From: Actinomycetes bacterium
Lineage (GTDB): Bacteria > Actinomycetota > Actinomycetes > Propionibacteriales > Propionibacteriaceae
Assembly: GCA_023387135.1 (NCBI GenBank)
Contig: JAEWIK010000179.1
Coordinates: forward strand, 1 to 6,455
Direction of reading: 5' to 3'
Length of the DNA: 6,455 bases
The position numbers and the translations under genes are program-made. Numbering within the stretch: position 1 is the first letter of the stretch; every line of letters starts with the position of its first letter. Positions 5,372-6,455 of this stretch are shown piece by piece. Under the pieces are notes generated by a model. The model searched no databases. It saw only the letters and a list, made by a program, of their open reading frames with translations, and had not been told where the DNA came from.

Positions 5372-6419
5372 TTGATGGAACTGGGATACGCCCAGCGCTT
5401 TCTTGCGGACTTCCAGGCGGGGACTGCTGTCCGCCCTCCCCGCCACGTGTGCTGCCGAACAGCCTGCGGAGGCCTTCGGCGAGGGTGATCCGGCGGCGCA
5501 TCGCGTCCAGGCTCACGCCGAGGAGGATGATCACGCCGATCACGAGGGGCTGCCAGAAGCTGTCGACACCCACGACGTTCATGCCGTTCGACACCGTCGC
5601 GATGAGGATCGCGCCCAGCAGCGCGCCGAGGATCGTGCCGACGCCGCCGAAGAGGCTGACGCCGCCGACGACCGCCGAGGCGATGCTGTAGAACTGCTCG
5701 TTGCCCGAGCCCGCCGTCGGGTACCCGACCATGAGCCGGCTGGTGGTGATGACACCGCCGATGCCGGCGCAGATGCCTGAGATGCCGTAGACGGTCAGGA
5801 TCTTCCTGCCGATGTTGACCCCCGCCAGCCGGCTGGCGTCGGCGTTGCCGCCGACCGCGTAGATGTGGATGCCTGTCGGTGTCTGGCGCAGCACCACCAT
5901 GAGCACGACGGCGGCGATGGCCAGCATGATCACGGGGATCGGGATGCCCAGGTACGACCCCCGTCCGAAGATCGCGAAGGTGGGGTCGGCCACCGAGACC
6001 GACCGCGCACCGGTGAGGATCTGCGGGATCGCCGCCGAGATGCCGAAGGTCGAGAACGTCACGATGAACGGCGGCAGCTTGACGAAGTGGATGATGCCGC
6101 CGTTGACGAGGCCGACGGCGAGACCCGCGGCGACAGCGACCAGCGCCGCCAGCCACCAGGGAGCACCCGCCTGCATCGACAGGGCAGCCAGCATGCCCGT
6201 CAGCGCGATGTTCGAACCCACCGAGAGGTCGATGCCGCCCGTCAACAGGACCAGCGTCTGGCCGAGGGCCAGGAACGCGACGACGGTTCCGTTGAGCAGG
6301 AGTACCTGGAGGTTGCCGAGGGTGGCGAACTCCCGTGACAGCAGCGACAACACCAACGCCACCAGCACCAGGACGCCCAGGATCCCGATCTCCTCCGGGA
6401 GACGACGCCGTTTCCCCAT
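5364..6419 (-). CDS. Sugar ABC transporter permease, RbsC-type
   Basis: The membrane channel subunit of the monosaccharide importer; two copies are expected per transporter. The 351 residues include many hydrophobic segments (about 11-27, 44-60, 68-82, 88-108, 117-135, 158-177, 207-225, 245-275, 290-304), giving roughly 8-10 transmembrane helices. Family hallmarks are LVLLTGGIDLSVGSNIAL (56-73), AVGGNADASRLAGVN (188-202), which is the probable ATPase-contacting loop, and AVVGGVSLFGGVGTILGALLG (249-269). After the last helix there is a ~45-residue polar tail rich in Gly, Pro, Gln and Ser, longer than in E. coli RbsC. The ATG at 6419 has GAGGAGG (6428-6434) 8 nt upstream. The frame stays open up to the window edge, so a longer form cannot be fully excluded, but the ribosome site and the basic MGKRRR start favour 6419. 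Its stop overlaps the ribosome site of the binding-protein gene. Confidence 0.95.
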   Translation of the reverse strand: MGKRRRLPEEIGILGVLVLVALVLSLLSREFATLGNLQVLLLNGTVVAFLALGQTLVLLTGGIDLSVGSNIALTGMLAALSMQAGAPWWLAALVAVAAGLAVGLVNGGIIHFVKLPPFIVTFSTFGISAAIPQILTGARSVSVADPTFAIFGRGSYLGIPIPVIMLAIAAVVLMVVLRQTPTGIHIYAVGGNADASRLAGVNIGRKILTVYGISGICAGIGGVITTSRLMVGYPTAGSGNEQFYSIASAVVGGVSLFGGVGTILGALLGAILIATVSNGMNVVGVDSFWQPLVIGVIILLGVSLDAMRRRITLAEGLRRLFGSTRGGEGGQQSPPGSPQESAGRIPVPSKE

Positions 6420-6427
6420 GCCCGATT

Positions 6428-6434
6428 CCTCCTC
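6428..6434 (-). promoter_or_regulatory. Ribosome binding site of the permease gene
   Basis: GAGGAGG on the minus strand, 8 nt before the ATG at 6419. A TGA at 6433-6435 overlaps it and could be the stop of a further upstream gene of the operon. Only 20 bases of that frame are in the window, so the upstream gene itself cannot be called. Confidence 0.7.
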
Positions 6435-6455
6435 ACCGAGGCTCGTGATTGCACC

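Noticed and set aside
5356..6156. Long upstream extension of the binding-protein frame
   Set aside because: This part overlaps the permease in another frame and reads as Arg/Gly/His-rich nonsense. The lipoprotein signal and ribosome site fix the start at 5355.

Overview
The window is about 70% GC by eye, with strongly G/C-biased third codon positions, tight gene spacing, GTG starts and strong AGGAGG-type ribosome binding sites. It looks like chromosomal DNA of a high-GC Gram-positive bacterium (Actinomycetota). I cannot name the genus from the sequence alone. No rRNA, tRNA, insertion sequence, CRISPR array or phage gene was seen.

Layout. On the plus strand at the left edge lies the 3' end of an ABC-transporter ATPase of the peptide/nickel type (to 223). 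It is followed by a small, acidic, uncharacterised protein (about 285-593). A strong GC-rich hairpin (594-624) separates these from a convergent minus-strand gene block that fills the rest of the window. Read in its transcription direction (right to left), the block encodes: an RbsC-type sugar permease (6419-5364), a sugar-binding lipoprotein (5355-4345), a two-domain RbsA-type sugar ABC ATPase (4306-2798), a SIS-domain phosphosugar isomerase related to arabinose-5-phosphate isomerase (2772-2134), and an FGGY kinase of the xylulokinase type (2116-641). Gaps are 8, 38, 25 and 17 bp, so the five genes are very probably one operon. Its promoter, and perhaps more genes, lie beyond the right edge.

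How the genes work together (inference). The lipoprotein captures a monosaccharide or sugar alcohol outside the cell. The permease and the ATPase import it unmodified. The FGGY kinase phosphorylates it, and the SIS protein isomerises the phosphosugar so that it can enter the pentose phosphate pathway. No aldose isomerase, polyol dehydrogenase, epimerase or transcriptional regulator is in view, so the true substrate is open.

The most interesting point is the isomerase. It keeps the KdsD-like fold motifs but has changed two positions equivalent to active-site residues of the E. coli enzyme. The kinase also carries GGGDQ instead of the usual xylulokinase GGGDN. Together these suggest an unassigned sugar catabolic route rather than ordinary xylose use. 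This is a modest novelty claim: every gene belongs to a known family.
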